Assembly (NCBI RefSeq): GCF_963668665.1
Contig: NZ_OY764902.1
Span: 248,001 to 312,000, forward strand
From: an uncultured Anaeromusa sp.
Lineage (GTDB): Bacteria > Bacillota > Negativicutes > Anaeromusales > Anaeromusaceae
Reading direction: 5' to 3'
Length of the DNA stretch: 64,000 bases
Shown: in pieces, positions 9,196 to 17,580 of the stretch
How positions within the stretch are numbered: the first letter of the stretch is position 1
Layout of the letters: each line of letters begins with the position of its first letter
Position numbers and translations under genes: made by a program
Notes under the pieces: generated by a model
What the model saw: the letters and a program-made list of their open reading frames with translations, nothing else
Databases searched by the model: none
Told to the model about the DNA's origin: nothing

Positions 9196-10353
9196 ATGCG
9201 ACAACGGATTGCTTTACTGGGAAGTACCGGTTCGATTGGCTGCCAAACTTTAGATGTGGCCGCAGCACATCCCGAAGAATGTGAAATCAGCGTATTGGCT
9301 GCTCACAGTCGCGATGAATTGTTGGAAGAGCAGATTCGCAAATTTCAGCCGGCGTATGCGGTGCTAAGCGATGAAAATGCTGCATTGCGTTTAAAAGCCC
9401 GCTACGAGGGGCCTACGACCATTTTAAGCGGTGACAAAGCGATAGAAGAACTGGCAGCATCAAACGAAATTGATACGGTGGTAACGGCTCTTGTCGGCTT
9501 TGCAGGGTTAAAGCCAACCTTAGCCGCCATTAAAGCTGGCAAAAAAATTGCCCTGGCCAATAAGGAAACGTTGGTAGCGGCTGGGGAATTGGTTACGGCT
9601 GAAGCGAAAAAGTACGGTGTGGACATTCTGCCTGTCGATAGCGAGCACAGCGCCTTGTTTCAGTGCCTGCATGGCGAGTCGCCGAAAGAGGTGCACAAGC
9701 TCCTCATTACTGCCTCGGGAGGCCCTTTCCGAGGCAGGAGCAGGGAGCAGTTGGCAAAAGTAACCTTGCAGGAGTGTTTGCAGCATCCGAATTGGTCTAT
9801 GGGCCGCAAAATCACCGTGGATTCGGCGACTCTAGCCAATAAAGGGCTGGAAGTGATTGAGGCGCGTTGGCTTTTTGATGTGTCTTACGATCAGATTGAA
9901 GTGGTGGTGCATCCGCAGAGTATTGTGCATTCCATGGTAGAATTCAGCGACTCCTCAGTGTTGGCTCAAATTGGTTATCCTGATATGCGTCTGCCGATAC
10001 AGTATGCTTTGTTTTATCCACGGCGTCTGGAAGCTTCGTGGCAGCGTTTAGATTGGAAGACCGTCCGTACGCTGACCTTTGAACCGCCTGATGTACAAGC
10101 GTTTCCGCTTTTGGCGACTGCCTTTGAAGTCGGCAGAGCCGGGGGAACGTACCCTTGCGTGTTTAATGCCGCCAACGAAGTGGCGGTAGAGGCTTTTTTG
10201 CAGGGACAAATTTCCTTTTTACAGATTACGGAAATTGTTCAAAAAGTGCTGTCTCAATATAAAGGAGGCAGTGCGGCGGAATTGGCAAGCATTTTAGCGG
10301 CAAACGACTGGGCGCGTCAAGCTGCAGCAGTTTGCTGCAGTCAGGCGAATTAA
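9196..10353 (+). CDS. dxr: 1-deoxy-D-xylulose-5-phosphate reductoisomerase
   Basis: 385 residues. N-terminal NADPH-binding GSTGSIGCQTLDV, then IALANKETLVAAGELV, PVDSEHSALFQCL (metal and substrate binding), ASGGPFRG, and HPNWSMGRKITVDSATLANK. It catalyses the first committed step of the MEP pathway to isoprenoids, converting DXP to MEP. Immediate neighbours uppS, cdsA and ispG tie isoprenoid supply to lipid and wall synthesis. RBS AGGAGAA precedes ATG 9196. Confidence 0.98.
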   Translation: MRQRIALLGSTGSIGCQTLDVAAAHPEECEISVLAAHSRDELLEEQIRKFQPAYAVLSDENAALRLKARYEGPTTILSGDKAIEELAASNEIDTVVTALVGFAGLKPTLAAIKAGKKIALANKETLVAAGELVTAEAKKYGVDILPVDSEHSALFQCLHGESPKEVHKLLITASGGPFRGRSREQLAKVTLQECLQHPNWSMGRKITVDSATLANKGLEVIEARWLFDVSYDQIEVVVHPQSIVHSMVEFSDSSVLAQIGYPDMRLPIQYALFYPRRLEASWQRLDWKTVRTLTFEPPDVQAFPLLATAFEVGRAGGTYPCVFNAANEVAVEAFLQGQISFLQITEIVQKVLSQYKGGSAAELASILAANDWARQAAAVCCSQAN

Positions 10354-10366
10354 GGAGGGAAACGGA

Positions 10367-11467
10367 TTGGGAGGACATGGAAGTTCGCTATTGGCAACCA
10401 TTCTGCTGTTTGGCTTGCTGATTTTGGTTCATGAATGGGGACATTTTATTACGGCGAAACTAACCGGTATGTGGGTTAAAGAATTTGCTATTGGTTTTGG
10501 CCCCAAGCTAATCAGTTGGCGGATGGGAGAAACACGCTATTCCTGGCGGGTCATTCCTTTAGGCGGGTTTAACAATATCGCCGGCATGCACCCAGACGAA
10601 GAAATCGATGAACTGGGCGATATGAGTGAAGAGGAGTACCGCAAGCGGGCTTTTTACGCTAAGTCGGTTTGGGCGCGCATGCTGGTCATTGCGGCTGGTT
10701 CGATTATGAATTTGCTGCTGCCGGTCATTTTGTTCACGTTGGTTTTTGTCTTTTCCGGTATTGATCGTCCGGTGGAGGCTCCGATTGTCGGGCAGGCGAT
10801 GGCAGGGCATCCAGCTGCGCAGGCAGGCCTGGAAAAAAACGATCGGATTGTCCGGATTCAAGGTCAGGATATTGCTTCATGGAAGCAGATGGTGGAGACG
10901 CTGCAGCAGGTCGGCGCCGCTACTGAGGGCAAGGGGCTTGCCGTCGAGTATGAGCGGACTTTGCCTTCAGGGGCTGTAGAACATCGAACTGCGCAGGTTT
11001 ACCCGGAAAAAGACGGCGCCAATGGACGTGTGCTTATTGGCGTGGCGGCTAAACTAGAAAACTATCAACCAGGTATTGTCGAGTCGTGCGGACTAGCGGT
11101 GCAACAGACGGTGGCTGTTGCGGCGATGATGGTCAAAGGCTTGGCCAAAATGATTACCGGTCAAGCTGCCGCTGATGTGGCGGGACCGATCGGCGTGGCT
11201 CAGATGGCCTGGGAAGTGGCTCAAAACGGTCTGATGAAGCTGCTTGGCTTTGGCGCTTTGCTAAGTATTAATTTGGGGATTATCAATTTACTGCCCATCC
11301 CGGTATTGGATGGCGGTCATATAGTGGCATTGCTCATTGAAGCGGTCCGGGGGCGGCCGATCAGCAAAGAACGTTTGCAAATGGTGCAGATGGCAGGTTT
11401 GTTACTGCTCTTGCTGATTATGGTGTTTGCAACCTTTAAGGATGTGCTGAGGTTGAATTTGTTTTAG
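10367..11467 (+). CDS. rseP: RIP metalloprotease RseP/RasP (site-2 protease)
   Basis: 366 residues. The first membrane segment carries the zinc motif HEWGH (VHEWGHFITAKLTG). A periplasmic/extracellular PDZ domain lies in the middle (about residues 130-220, GHPAAQAGLEKNDRIVRIQGQ). The C-terminal membrane part carries NLLPIPVLDGGHI, the third ligand region. It cleaves membrane-embedded regulatory or signal peptides. Start TTG 10367 with RBS AAGGAGGG at 10352-10359. It sits between dxr and ispG, as commonly seen. Confidence 0.97.
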   Translation: MGGHGSSLLATILLFGLLILVHEWGHFITAKLTGMWVKEFAIGFGPKLISWRMGETRYSWRVIPLGGFNNIAGMHPDEEIDELGDMSEEEYRKRAFYAKSVWARMLVIAAGSIMNLLLPVILFTLVFVFSGIDRPVEAPIVGQAMAGHPAAQAGLEKNDRIVRIQGQDIASWKQMVETLQQVGAATEGKGLAVEYERTLPSGAVEHRTAQVYPEKDGANGRVLIGVAAKLENYQPGIVESCGLAVQQTVAVAAMMVKGLAKMITGQAAADVAGPIGVAQMAWEVAQNGLMKLLGFGALLSINLGIINLLPIPVLDGGHIVALLIEAVRGRPISKERLQMVQMAGLLLLLLIMVFATFKDVLRLNLF

Positions 11468-11513
11468 AGACTCAGTGGTCAAACGGTAGAGTAAAGAGGA
11501 GGCGAATAGGGAG

Positions 11514-12605
11514 ATGGCTGAAATGCAGACGTTGACCTATGAACGACGAGATACCCGGCGTTTGATGATTGGCACGGTCCCGGTAGGCGCAGGAGCGCCA
11601 ATCACGGTGCAGTCCATGACCAATACTAAAACGCAGGCAGTGACGGAAACGGTAGAACAAATCAGCCGTTTGACGGCAGTTGGCTGCGATTTGGTGCGGC
11701 TGGCTGTGCCTGATAGGGAGGCTGCTAAAGCCTTGGCGCAGATTAAGCTCCAAGTGCAGGTTCCGCTGATCGCCGATATTCACTTTGATTATCGTTTGGC
11801 GTTGGCGGCTTTGGAAAGTGGCGTGGATGCGCTGCGGATCAACCCCGGCAATATTGGCGAAGCCAAGTATGTACGCATGGTGGTGGACGCTGCCAAGGAA
11901 CGGCAAGTGCCGATCCGTATTGGTGTGAACGCAGGATCTTTGGATAAGCGTATTTTGGCTAAATATGGCGGCCAAGTTACCGCCGCAGGCATGGTGGAAA
12001 GTGCGCTGGAGCACATTCGCTTGTTGGAAGAGCTGGACTTTTACGATATAAAGATATCCTTAAAAGCCCATGATGTACCGCTTACCTTGGCGGCTTACCG
12101 TTTAATGAGCCAGACGGTTAACTACCCCTTGCACCTAGGGGTTACAGAGGCGGGAACCATCCGCTCCGGTGTAATTAAGTCCGCCGTGGGCATTGGCGCT
12201 CTGCTGGCCGAGGGGATTGGCGACACCTTCCGAATTTCCTTGACCGGCGATCCGGTGCGCGAAGTGGAAGTTGGCAATGAGATTTTGAAATCCCTTGGCA
12301 TGAAAGAATATGGACCTACGCTCATTTCCTGTCCGACTTGTGGACGCTGCAATATTGACTTGGAACAATTGGCGCAAACCGTCGAAGAGCATTTAAAACA
12401 AGTGAAAAAGCCGCTAAAAGTGGCAGTTATGGGTTGCGCCGTCAATGGGCCGGGTGAAGCCCGCGAAGCGGATATCGGCCTTGCCGGCGGCAAAGGGGAA
12501 GGTCTTATTTTCCGCAAAGGCGTGATCGTGCGCAAAGTCGCGGAAGCAGAATTAATGAAAGCATTTTTAGAAGAATTGGAACAATTGCTGAAGGAGGAAC
12601 CCTGA
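11514..12605 (+). CDS. ispG: (E)-4-hydroxy-3-methylbut-2-enyl-diphosphate synthase
   Basis: 363 residues. TIM-barrel start [15 protein letters not shown] with [11 protein letters not shown]-terminal [4Fe-4S] ligands in SCPTCGRC and [11 protein letters not shown]. It converts MEcPP to HMBPP in the MEP pathway and needs reduced ferredoxin or flavodoxin. ATG 11514, RBS GGAGGCGA. It is placed between rseP and proS. In Bacillus the equivalent stretch goes directly from rasP to proS, so ispG is an added member typical of Clostridia and Negativicutes. Confidence 0.98.
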   Translation: MAEMQTLTYERRDTRRLMIGTVPVGAGAPITVQSMTNTKTQAVTETVEQISRLTAVGCDLVRLAVPDREAAKALAQIKLQVQVPLIADIHFDYRLALAALESGVDALRINPGNIGEAKYVRMVVDAAKERQVPIRIGVNAGSLDKRILAKYGGQVTAAGMVESALEHIRLLEELDFYDIKISLKAHDVPLTLAAYRLMSQTVNYPLHLGVTEAGTIRSGVIKSAVGIGALLAEGIGDTFRISLTGDPVREVEVGNEILKSLGMKEYGPTLISCPTCGRCNIDLEQLAQTVEEHLKQVKKPLKVAVMGCAVNGPGEAREADIGLAGGKGEGLIFRKGVIVRKVAEAELMKAFLEELEQLLKEEP

Positions 12606-12607
12606 TT

Positions 12608-14317
12608 ATGCGTGCATCCAAATTATTTGCCCCGACGTTGCGAGAAGTTCCGGCGGAGGCTGAAGTTGTCAGTCATCAGCTGATGCTGCGCGCCGGTATG
12701 CTGCGGAAAGCGGCTGGCGGTATTTATAACTATTTGCCTCTTACTTGGCGAGTTTTAAAGAAGATAGAGGCCATTGTTCGAGAAGAAATGGATGAGGCCG
12801 GCGGCCAGGAATTGTTGATGCCGATCATCCAACCGGCGGAGCTGTGGCAGGAAACCGGCCGTTGGGATGTGTACGGAGACGAAATGTTTCGCCTCCAGGA
12901 TCGACATGGCCGTAATTTTTGCCTGGGGCCTACGCACGAGGAAATGATTACAACGCTGGTGCGTTCGGAAGTGCGCTCCTATCGTCAGCTTCCGTTGATG
13001 CTCTACCAGATCCAAAACAAATATCGTGATGAAATTCGGCCGCGTTTTGGCTTGATGCGGGGACGCGAATTTATTATGAAAGATCTGTATTCCTTTGATC
13101 GCGATGAAGCCGGCTTAGAGGTAAGCTACCGCAAAATGTATGATGCGTATACGCGCATTTTTAATCGCTGCGGCTTAAAGTTCAGGGCGGTAGAAGCGGA
13201 CGGCGGCGCTATTGGCGGTACCGGAACGCATGAGTTCATGGTCATCGCTGAATCCGGCGAAGCGGCGATTGTCTTCTGCCCTGATTGCGAATATGCAGCC
13301 AATGTGGAAAAGGCGGAAGGTCAGGTACTGCCTAGTAATACGGAACCCTCTTCGCAAGATCTGACTCCGGTGGCTACGTCTGGCAAGCGCTCTATTGAAG
13401 AGGTGACAGCCTTTTTAAAAGTCCCTGCAGAGCAGACCATCAAATCCATTGCCTTCCGCACGGAACATGGGCTGGTGGTTGCCTTGGCGCGCGGTGATCA
13501 TGAAATTAACGACGTGAAGGTGCAAAACTTGGTGGGCGCCATTCAAATCGAACTGGCGGATGAAGCGGATATTCAGCGGGAACTGGGCAGTGTCGCTGGA
13601 TTTTTGGGTCCTGTGGGGCTGGCCGGAAAATGTACAATTGTTGCCGATAGCAGTGTTATGAATTTGCATGATGCTGTGTGCGGCGCTAATAAGCCTGATG
13701 AACATTTGCTCCATGTAGAGCCTTCGCGGGATTTCAAGCCGGATCAAATTGCGGATCTGCGCATGGTAAAAGCCGGCGAGCCTTGTCCTCGTTGCGGCAG
13801 TGCGTTGGCGACCGCCAGAGGCATTGAAGTGGGCCAGGTATTCAAGTTGTTTACTAAATACAGTGAAGCGCTAAAGGCGACTTTCCTGGATGAAAACGGC
13901 AAAGAAAAACCCATGGTCATGGGTTGCTACGGCATTGGCGTCAGCCGGACCATGGCGGCTGCTATTGAGCAGCACAATGACGTTGACGGTATCATTTGGC
14001 CGGCGGCGATTGCGCCGTTTCAGGTAGCGGTTGTGCCGATCAATACCAAAGATGAAGCGCAACTGCAGCTGGCGGAGCGCATTTACGGCGAGTTGAAAGC
14101 GGCTGGGGTTGATGTGCTTCTTGATGATCGCAATGAACGGCCCGGCGTTAAATTTAAAGACGCGGATCTGATTGGCTATCCGGTACGTATTGCTCTTGGG
14201 CCGAAGGCGTTAGCCGAAGGTATGGTGGAAATCAAATGCCGTCGCGATGGTCAGGTTTTGCTGGTGCCGCAAACGGAATATTTACAAAAAGTACAGGAAT
14301 TGCTCGCTGGCCTGTAA
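12608..14317 (+). CDS. proS: Prolyl-tRNA synthetase (bacterial type with editing domain)
   Basis: 569 residues. Class II motif 1 and 2 region ([60 protein letters not shown]). An inserted YbaK/INS editing domain follows (about 230-400), then motif 3 ([19 protein letters not shown]) and the anticodon-binding domain ([16 protein letters not shown]). It charges tRNA-Pro and edits mischarged Ala-tRNA-Pro. It starts three bases after ispG. Coincidentally a tRNA-Pro(GGG) gene lies about 3.1 kb downstream. Confidence 0.98.
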   Translation: MRASKLFAPTLREVPAEAEVVSHQLMLRAGMLRKAAGGIYNYLPLTWRVLKKIEAIVREEMDEAGGQELLMPIIQPAELWQETGRWDVYGDEMFRLQDRHGRNFCLGPTHEEMITTLVRSEVRSYRQLPLMLYQIQNKYRDEIRPRFGLMRGREFIMKDLYSFDRDEAGLEVSYRKMYDAYTRIFNRCGLKFRAVEADGGAIGGTGTHEFMVIAESGEAAIVFCPDCEYAANVEKAEGQVLPSNTEPSSQDLTPVATSGKRSIEEVTAFLKVPAEQTIKSIAFRTEHGLVVALARGDHEINDVKVQNLVGAIQIELADEADIQRELGSVAGFLGPVGLAGKCTIVADSSVMNLHDAVCGANKPDEHLLHVEPSRDFKPDQIADLRMVKAGEPCPRCGSALATARGIEVGQVFKLFTKYSEALKATFLDENGKEKPMVMGCYGIGVSRTMAAAIEQHNDVDGIIWPAAIAPFQVAVVPINTKDEAQLQLAERIYGELKAAGVDVLLDDRNERPGVKFKDADLIGYPVRIALGPKALAEGMVEIKCRRDGQVLLVPQTEYLQKVQELLAGL

Positions 14318-14333
14318 GGGGAAAAGTCAATTA

Positions 14334-14376
14334 ACAACCGGGAACTGTTTTGGTGACAGTTTCCGGTTGTTTTTGT
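14334..14376 (+). terminator. Intrinsic terminator after proS
   Basis: 14-bp stem 14334-14347 / 14357-14370 with one G-U pair, nine-base loop, then a T-rich stretch. It ends the uppS-to-proS transcript. Confidence 0.9.
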
Positions 14377-14490
14377 TAAAAAGTAGAAAATGTATTTTCA
14401 GAATACTGCCTGTATTACACTGGATATGGATAGGAGCCGGAAAAAGTAGTAACAAATACAGCGGATAGTGCGATAAACGAAGAATTTTAC

Positions 14491-14520
14491 TTGTCTTTTT
14501 CAAGGTGACAATGGTATAAT
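14491..14520 (+). promoter_or_regulatory. Promoter of the ACT protein-hom-thrB unit
   Basis: TTGTCT (14491-14496), 18-base spacer, perfect TATAAT (14515-14520). Leader of about 45 bases to the TTG start at 14573. No leader peptide or T-box was seen. Confidence 0.75.
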
Positions 14521-14572
14521 GTCTACCATATAAAGATATTTATATTTTAAAAATGATATGGAGGGGTTTGCT

Positions 14573-15019
14573 TTGGCAGAGCAAAAATCTGTTTTTTATT
14601 TGGTCCGTGAAGAAATTTTACCAGAGGCAATTAAGAAAACCATTAAGGTAAAGGATATGCTGAAACGCGGCGAAGCGCGGACGATCAATGAAGCGGTGGA
14701 AAAAATGGAGTTAAGCCGCAGCGCATATTACAAGTATAAAGATTATGTTTTTCCTTTTTATGAAGCCAGCCAGGAGAAAATCATTACTTTGTCGCTGCTT
14801 TTGGATCACAAATCAGGCGTACTGTCCCGTGTGCTCAATACCATTGCAGGAGAGCGTGGCAGCGTGTTGACGATCAACCAGGGCATCCCGCTGCAGGGAG
14901 TGGCTAATGCCAGCATTTCCATTGAAACTGCGGATTTGAAGATTGATCTGGAGGCGTTGATGGATAAATTGCGCATGGTAGATGGCGTAAAACGCATCGA
15001 AATTTTAGGACAGGTTTGA
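14573..15019 (+). CDS. ACT domain-containing protein (PheB/UPF0735 type)
   Basis: 148 residues. N-terminal small helical part (LVREEILPEAIKKTIKVKDM ... SRSAYYKYKDYVFPF), then an ACT domain (about 70-148, ITLSLLLDHKSGVLSRVLNTI). ACT domains bind amino acids; this family (UPF0735, often labelled PheB) is a small regulator whose ligand is unproven. Start is TTG 14573, because GAGGGG at 14561-14566 sits seven bases upstream; the ATG at 14558 lies in front of that RBS. It is the first gene of a unit with hom, which suggests a threonine/homoserine regulatory role. Confidence 0.88.
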   Translation: MAEQKSVFYLVREEILPEAIKKTIKVKDMLKRGEARTINEAVEKMELSRSAYYKYKDYVFPFYEASQEKIITLSLLLDHKSGVLSRVLNTIAGERGSVLTINQGIPLQGVANASISIETADLKIDLEALMDKLRMVDGVKRIEILGQV

Positions 15020-15084
15020 GAAGCTAAGAGATAAAGACGCTAAGGAAAAAAGCGGCCGGGCAGGACCGAGGGAGGAAATGTGAG

Positions 15085-16371
15085 ATGAAAGATTGTATTC
15101 AAGTCGGCATGCTTGGTCTAGGAACGGTTGGAACCGGCGTAGCCAAAGTGCTTTGTCAAAATGGCGCTAGTATTGCGCATAAGGTGGGTAAACCCATTGT
15201 TTTAAAAACCGTGCTGGTGCGTGATGTGCATAAAGAGCGCTCCTTGCCGCAGCCAGTTCAAGTTACAGATAAAGTGGAAGACATTTTAAACGATCCCGAG
15301 ATTGATATTGTCATTGAAGTCATGGGCGGCGAAGAGCCGGCTAAAGACTATATGCTGCGCGCTATGAAGGCCGGAAAGCATGTTGTGACGGCCAATAAGG
15401 ACGTAGTGGCTCAACATGGTAAAGAACTCTTTGCGGCTGCCGAGGAAGCGCAGGTAGACTTTTTGTTTGAAGCCAGCGTAGGCGGCGGTATTCCGATCAT
15501 TAGGCCCTTGAAGCAGTGTCTCGCAGGCAATCATATCTATGAAGTGATGGGCATTGTTAACGGAACGACCAACTATATGCTGACCAAGATGACCCAAGAA
15601 GGGCTAGATTTTGCGGATGTGCTGGCCGAGGCCCAGGCCAAGGGCTATGCGGAAGCGGACCCGACGGCAGACGTAGGCGGTCTTGATGCAGCGCGTAAGC
15701 TTGCGATTCTTGCTTCCATTGCCTTTAACGCCCGGGTTACCTTTGATGATGTCTATGTAGAAGGAATTACCAATATCTCCAGTGAAGACATTGCCTATGC
15801 TTCTGAGCTGGGATATGTTATTAAACTGCTCGCGATTGCCCGCGAAGAAGAAGGGCGCATCAGCGTGCGCGTGCATCCTACGTTTTTGCCGAGCAGTCAT
15901 CCTTTAGCCAATGTGAATGACGTGTACAATGCGGTGTTTGTACGCGGAGACGCTGTTGGCGAAGCCATGTTCTACGGGCGAGGCGCAGGTGAGATGCCTA
16001 CAGCCAGTGCGGTGGTAGGTGATGTGATTGATGCAGCCCGGAATCTATATCGCGGCGCTTCCGGGCGCATTTTGTGCACTTGCTTTGAAGATCGTCCCAT
16101 TCAGCCTATCAGTGAGACAAAGGCGCCTTATTTTATCCGGCTGTTAGTTCAAGATCAGCCAGGGGTATTGGCGGCCATTGCCGGCGCTTTTGGCGCCCAG
16201 CAGGTTAGCTTGAATTCGGTTATTCAGAAGCGTAAAATTAACGGTTGCGCAGAATTGGCGGTTATAACGTATGAAGTGCCCGATTCTTGCGTGCAACTGG
16301 CGCTTAGCACGATGCGCGGCATGTCGGTGGTAAGCGAAGTGCGCAGCGTAATTCGCGTAGCTATGGATTAA
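15085..16371 (+). CDS. hom: Homoserine dehydrogenase
   Basis: 428 residues. N-terminal NAD(P)-binding GLGTVGTGVAKVL, catalytic-domain signature MGIVNGTTNYMLTKM and ADPTADVGGLDAARKL, then a C-terminal ACT domain (about 350-428, FIRLLVQDQPGVLAAIAGAF) that usually gives feedback control by threonine. It reduces aspartate semialdehyde to homoserine. It is cotranscribed with the ACT protein upstream and thrB downstream, with a strong hairpin between hom and thrB. Confidence 0.97.
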   Translation: MKDCIQVGMLGLGTVGTGVAKVLCQNGASIAHKVGKPIVLKTVLVRDVHKERSLPQPVQVTDKVEDILNDPEIDIVIEVMGGEEPAKDYMLRAMKAGKHVVTANKDVVAQHGKELFAAAEEAQVDFLFEASVGGGIPIIRPLKQCLAGNHIYEVMGIVNGTTNYMLTKMTQEGLDFADVLAEAQAKGYAEADPTADVGGLDAARKLAILASIAFNARVTFDDVYVEGITNISSEDIAYASELGYVIKLLAIAREEEGRISVRVHPTFLPSSHPLANVNDVYNAVFVRGDAVGEAMFYGRGAGEMPTASAVVGDVIDAARNLYRGASGRILCTCFEDRPIQPISETKAPYFIRLLVQDQPGVLAAIAGAFGAQQVSLNSVIQKRKINGCAELAVITYEVPDSCVQLALSTMRGMSVVSEVRSVIRVAMD

Positions 16372-16382
16372 ACGAAGTAAGG

Positions 16383-16416
16383 CGGGGCTGCCGAATCGGC
16401 AGCCCCGTTGGATTTT
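16383..16416 (+). terminator. Hairpin between hom and thrB (partial terminator)
   Basis: 12-bp perfect inverted repeat CGGGGCTGCCGA (16383-16394) / TCGGCAGCCCCG (16396-16407), followed by TTGGATTTT. The poor T tract suggests partial termination or RNA stabilisation within the operon. Confidence 0.6.
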
Positions 16417-16442
16417 AACGGTGGAGCAAGGAGGCAGTATCC

Positions 16443-17366
16443 ATGCAAAAATACATACGTGTGTTGGTTCCGGCGACGACGGCCAACTGCGGACCTGGCT
16501 TTGATTGTCTGGGTATGGCGTGTACTTTGTACAATGAGGTGACCGTGAAGGCGCATTATGGCCAAAGTGGCCTGGTTATGTGCGTGCAAGGTGAAGGGGA
16601 AGCTTTTATCTCCAAAGGTAAAGATAATTTGTTTTATAAAGCGCTACAGTGCGTATTTTCTATGGCAGGAGAGCCCATTCCCGCTCTGGAAATCGTGATG
16701 ACCAATCGCATTCCTTTGTCTCGCGGCCTTGGCAGCAGCGCTGCGGCTATAGCCAGCGGTTTGGCAGCGGCGAATGCTTTACTGCAGAATTCTGTGCTTA
16801 ATGATCAGCAGTTGCTGGCCTTGGCTACGGAAATGGAAGGCCATCCTGATAATGTCGCTCCGGCGTTATTTGGCGGCATTACCGTTAGCATCATGGATGG
16901 GCAAAATCCGTATACGCAGCAGTTGCCAATTGAAATTCCTCTACGCATGGTTGTGGCTATTCCTGACTTTCATTTGGCGACGAAAAAAGCAAGAGAAGTG
17001 CTCCCGCAAACGGTTCCCTTGCAAGATGCCGTGTATAATGTTTCCCGTGCCGCCTGGCTGGTAGCCAAGTTGGTAGTCGGAGATGCTGAGTCACTGGGAC
17101 TTGGCTTTGGCGATCGTCTGCATCAGCCCTACCGGCAGCCCTTGATTCCGGGTATGGAGGGCGTCTTGGCTGCAGCACGCCGTGAAGGCGCCTTAGGAGC
17201 TGTTTTGAGCGGCGCTGGTCCTTGCTTAATGGCATTTGCTACGGAGAAGGAAGAAGCTATCGGCGAAGCCATGGTAGAAGCCTTTGCTAAGGCGAATATT
17301 ACCTCGCGCTATCTGATTTTAGATCTTGACCATCAGGGCTGCCAGGTGGAAGAGCTGCCACTATAA
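16443..17366 (+). CDS. thrB: Homoserine kinase (GHMP family)
   Basis: 307 residues. N-terminal VPATTANCGPGFDCLGMA, ATP-binding PLSRGLGSSAAAIASGL, and the third GHMP motif GAVLSGAGPCLMAF. It phosphorylates homoserine on the way to threonine. RBS AAGGAGG lies before ATG 16443. No thrC follows; the next features are a tRNA gene and an intron, so threonine synthase must be elsewhere. Confidence 0.97.
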   Translation: MQKYIRVLVPATTANCGPGFDCLGMACTLYNEVTVKAHYGQSGLVMCVQGEGEAFISKGKDNLFYKALQCVFSMAGEPIPALEIVMTNRIPLSRGLGSSAAAIASGLAAANALLQNSVLNDQQLLALATEMEGHPDNVAPALFGGITVSIMDGQNPYTQQLPIEIPLRMVVAIPDFHLATKKAREVLPQTVPLQDAVYNVSRAAWLVAKLVVGDAESLGLGFGDRLHQPYRQPLIPGMEGVLAAARREGALGAVLSGAGPCLMAFATEKEEAIGEAMVEAFAKANITSRYLILDLDHQGCQVEELPL

Positions 17367-17404
17367 AAAGCGGCGGGAAACTACTTAGAATCAAGAGTTT
17401 GCTA

Positions 17405-17433
17405 TTGACTTTCTTTGCATAGAAAGGTACAAT
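17405..17433 (+). promoter_or_regulatory. Promoter of tRNA-Pro
   Basis: TTGACT (17405-17410), 17-base spacer, TACAAT (17428-17433), ending 16 bases before the tRNA 5' end. A near-consensus housekeeping promoter. Confidence 0.85.
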
Positions 17434-17449
17434 ATGTTTCGTGGAATCT

Positions 17450-17526
17450 CGGGGCGTAGCTCAGCTTGGTAGAGCGCTACCTTGGGGTGGTAGAGGTCGC
17501 ACGTTCAAGTCGTGTCGCTCCGACCA
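17450..17526 (+). tRNA. tRNA-Pro(GGG)
   Basis: 77 bases including an encoded CCA end. Acceptor CGGGGCG pairs with CGCTCCG (one G-U). D arm GCTCAGCTTGGTAGAGC, anticodon stem CTACC/GGTAG around the seven-base loop TTGGGGT with anticodon GGG, T arm GCACG-TTCAAGT-CGTGT. Single gene with its own promoter and terminator. Confidence 0.97.
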
Positions 17527-17545
17527 TTCTTACCCCAACAAAAAC

Positions 17546-17579
17546 AAGGCTTACAGCGATGTGAGCCTTATTTTTTTTT
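17546..17579 (+). terminator. Terminator of tRNA-Pro and insertion site of the intron
   Basis: 10-bp stem 17546-17555 / 17560-17569 with one G-U pair, GCGA loop and a T9 tract (17571-17579). The group II intron begins one base later, the placement preferred by group IIC introns. Confidence 0.9.
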
Positions 17580-17580
17580 G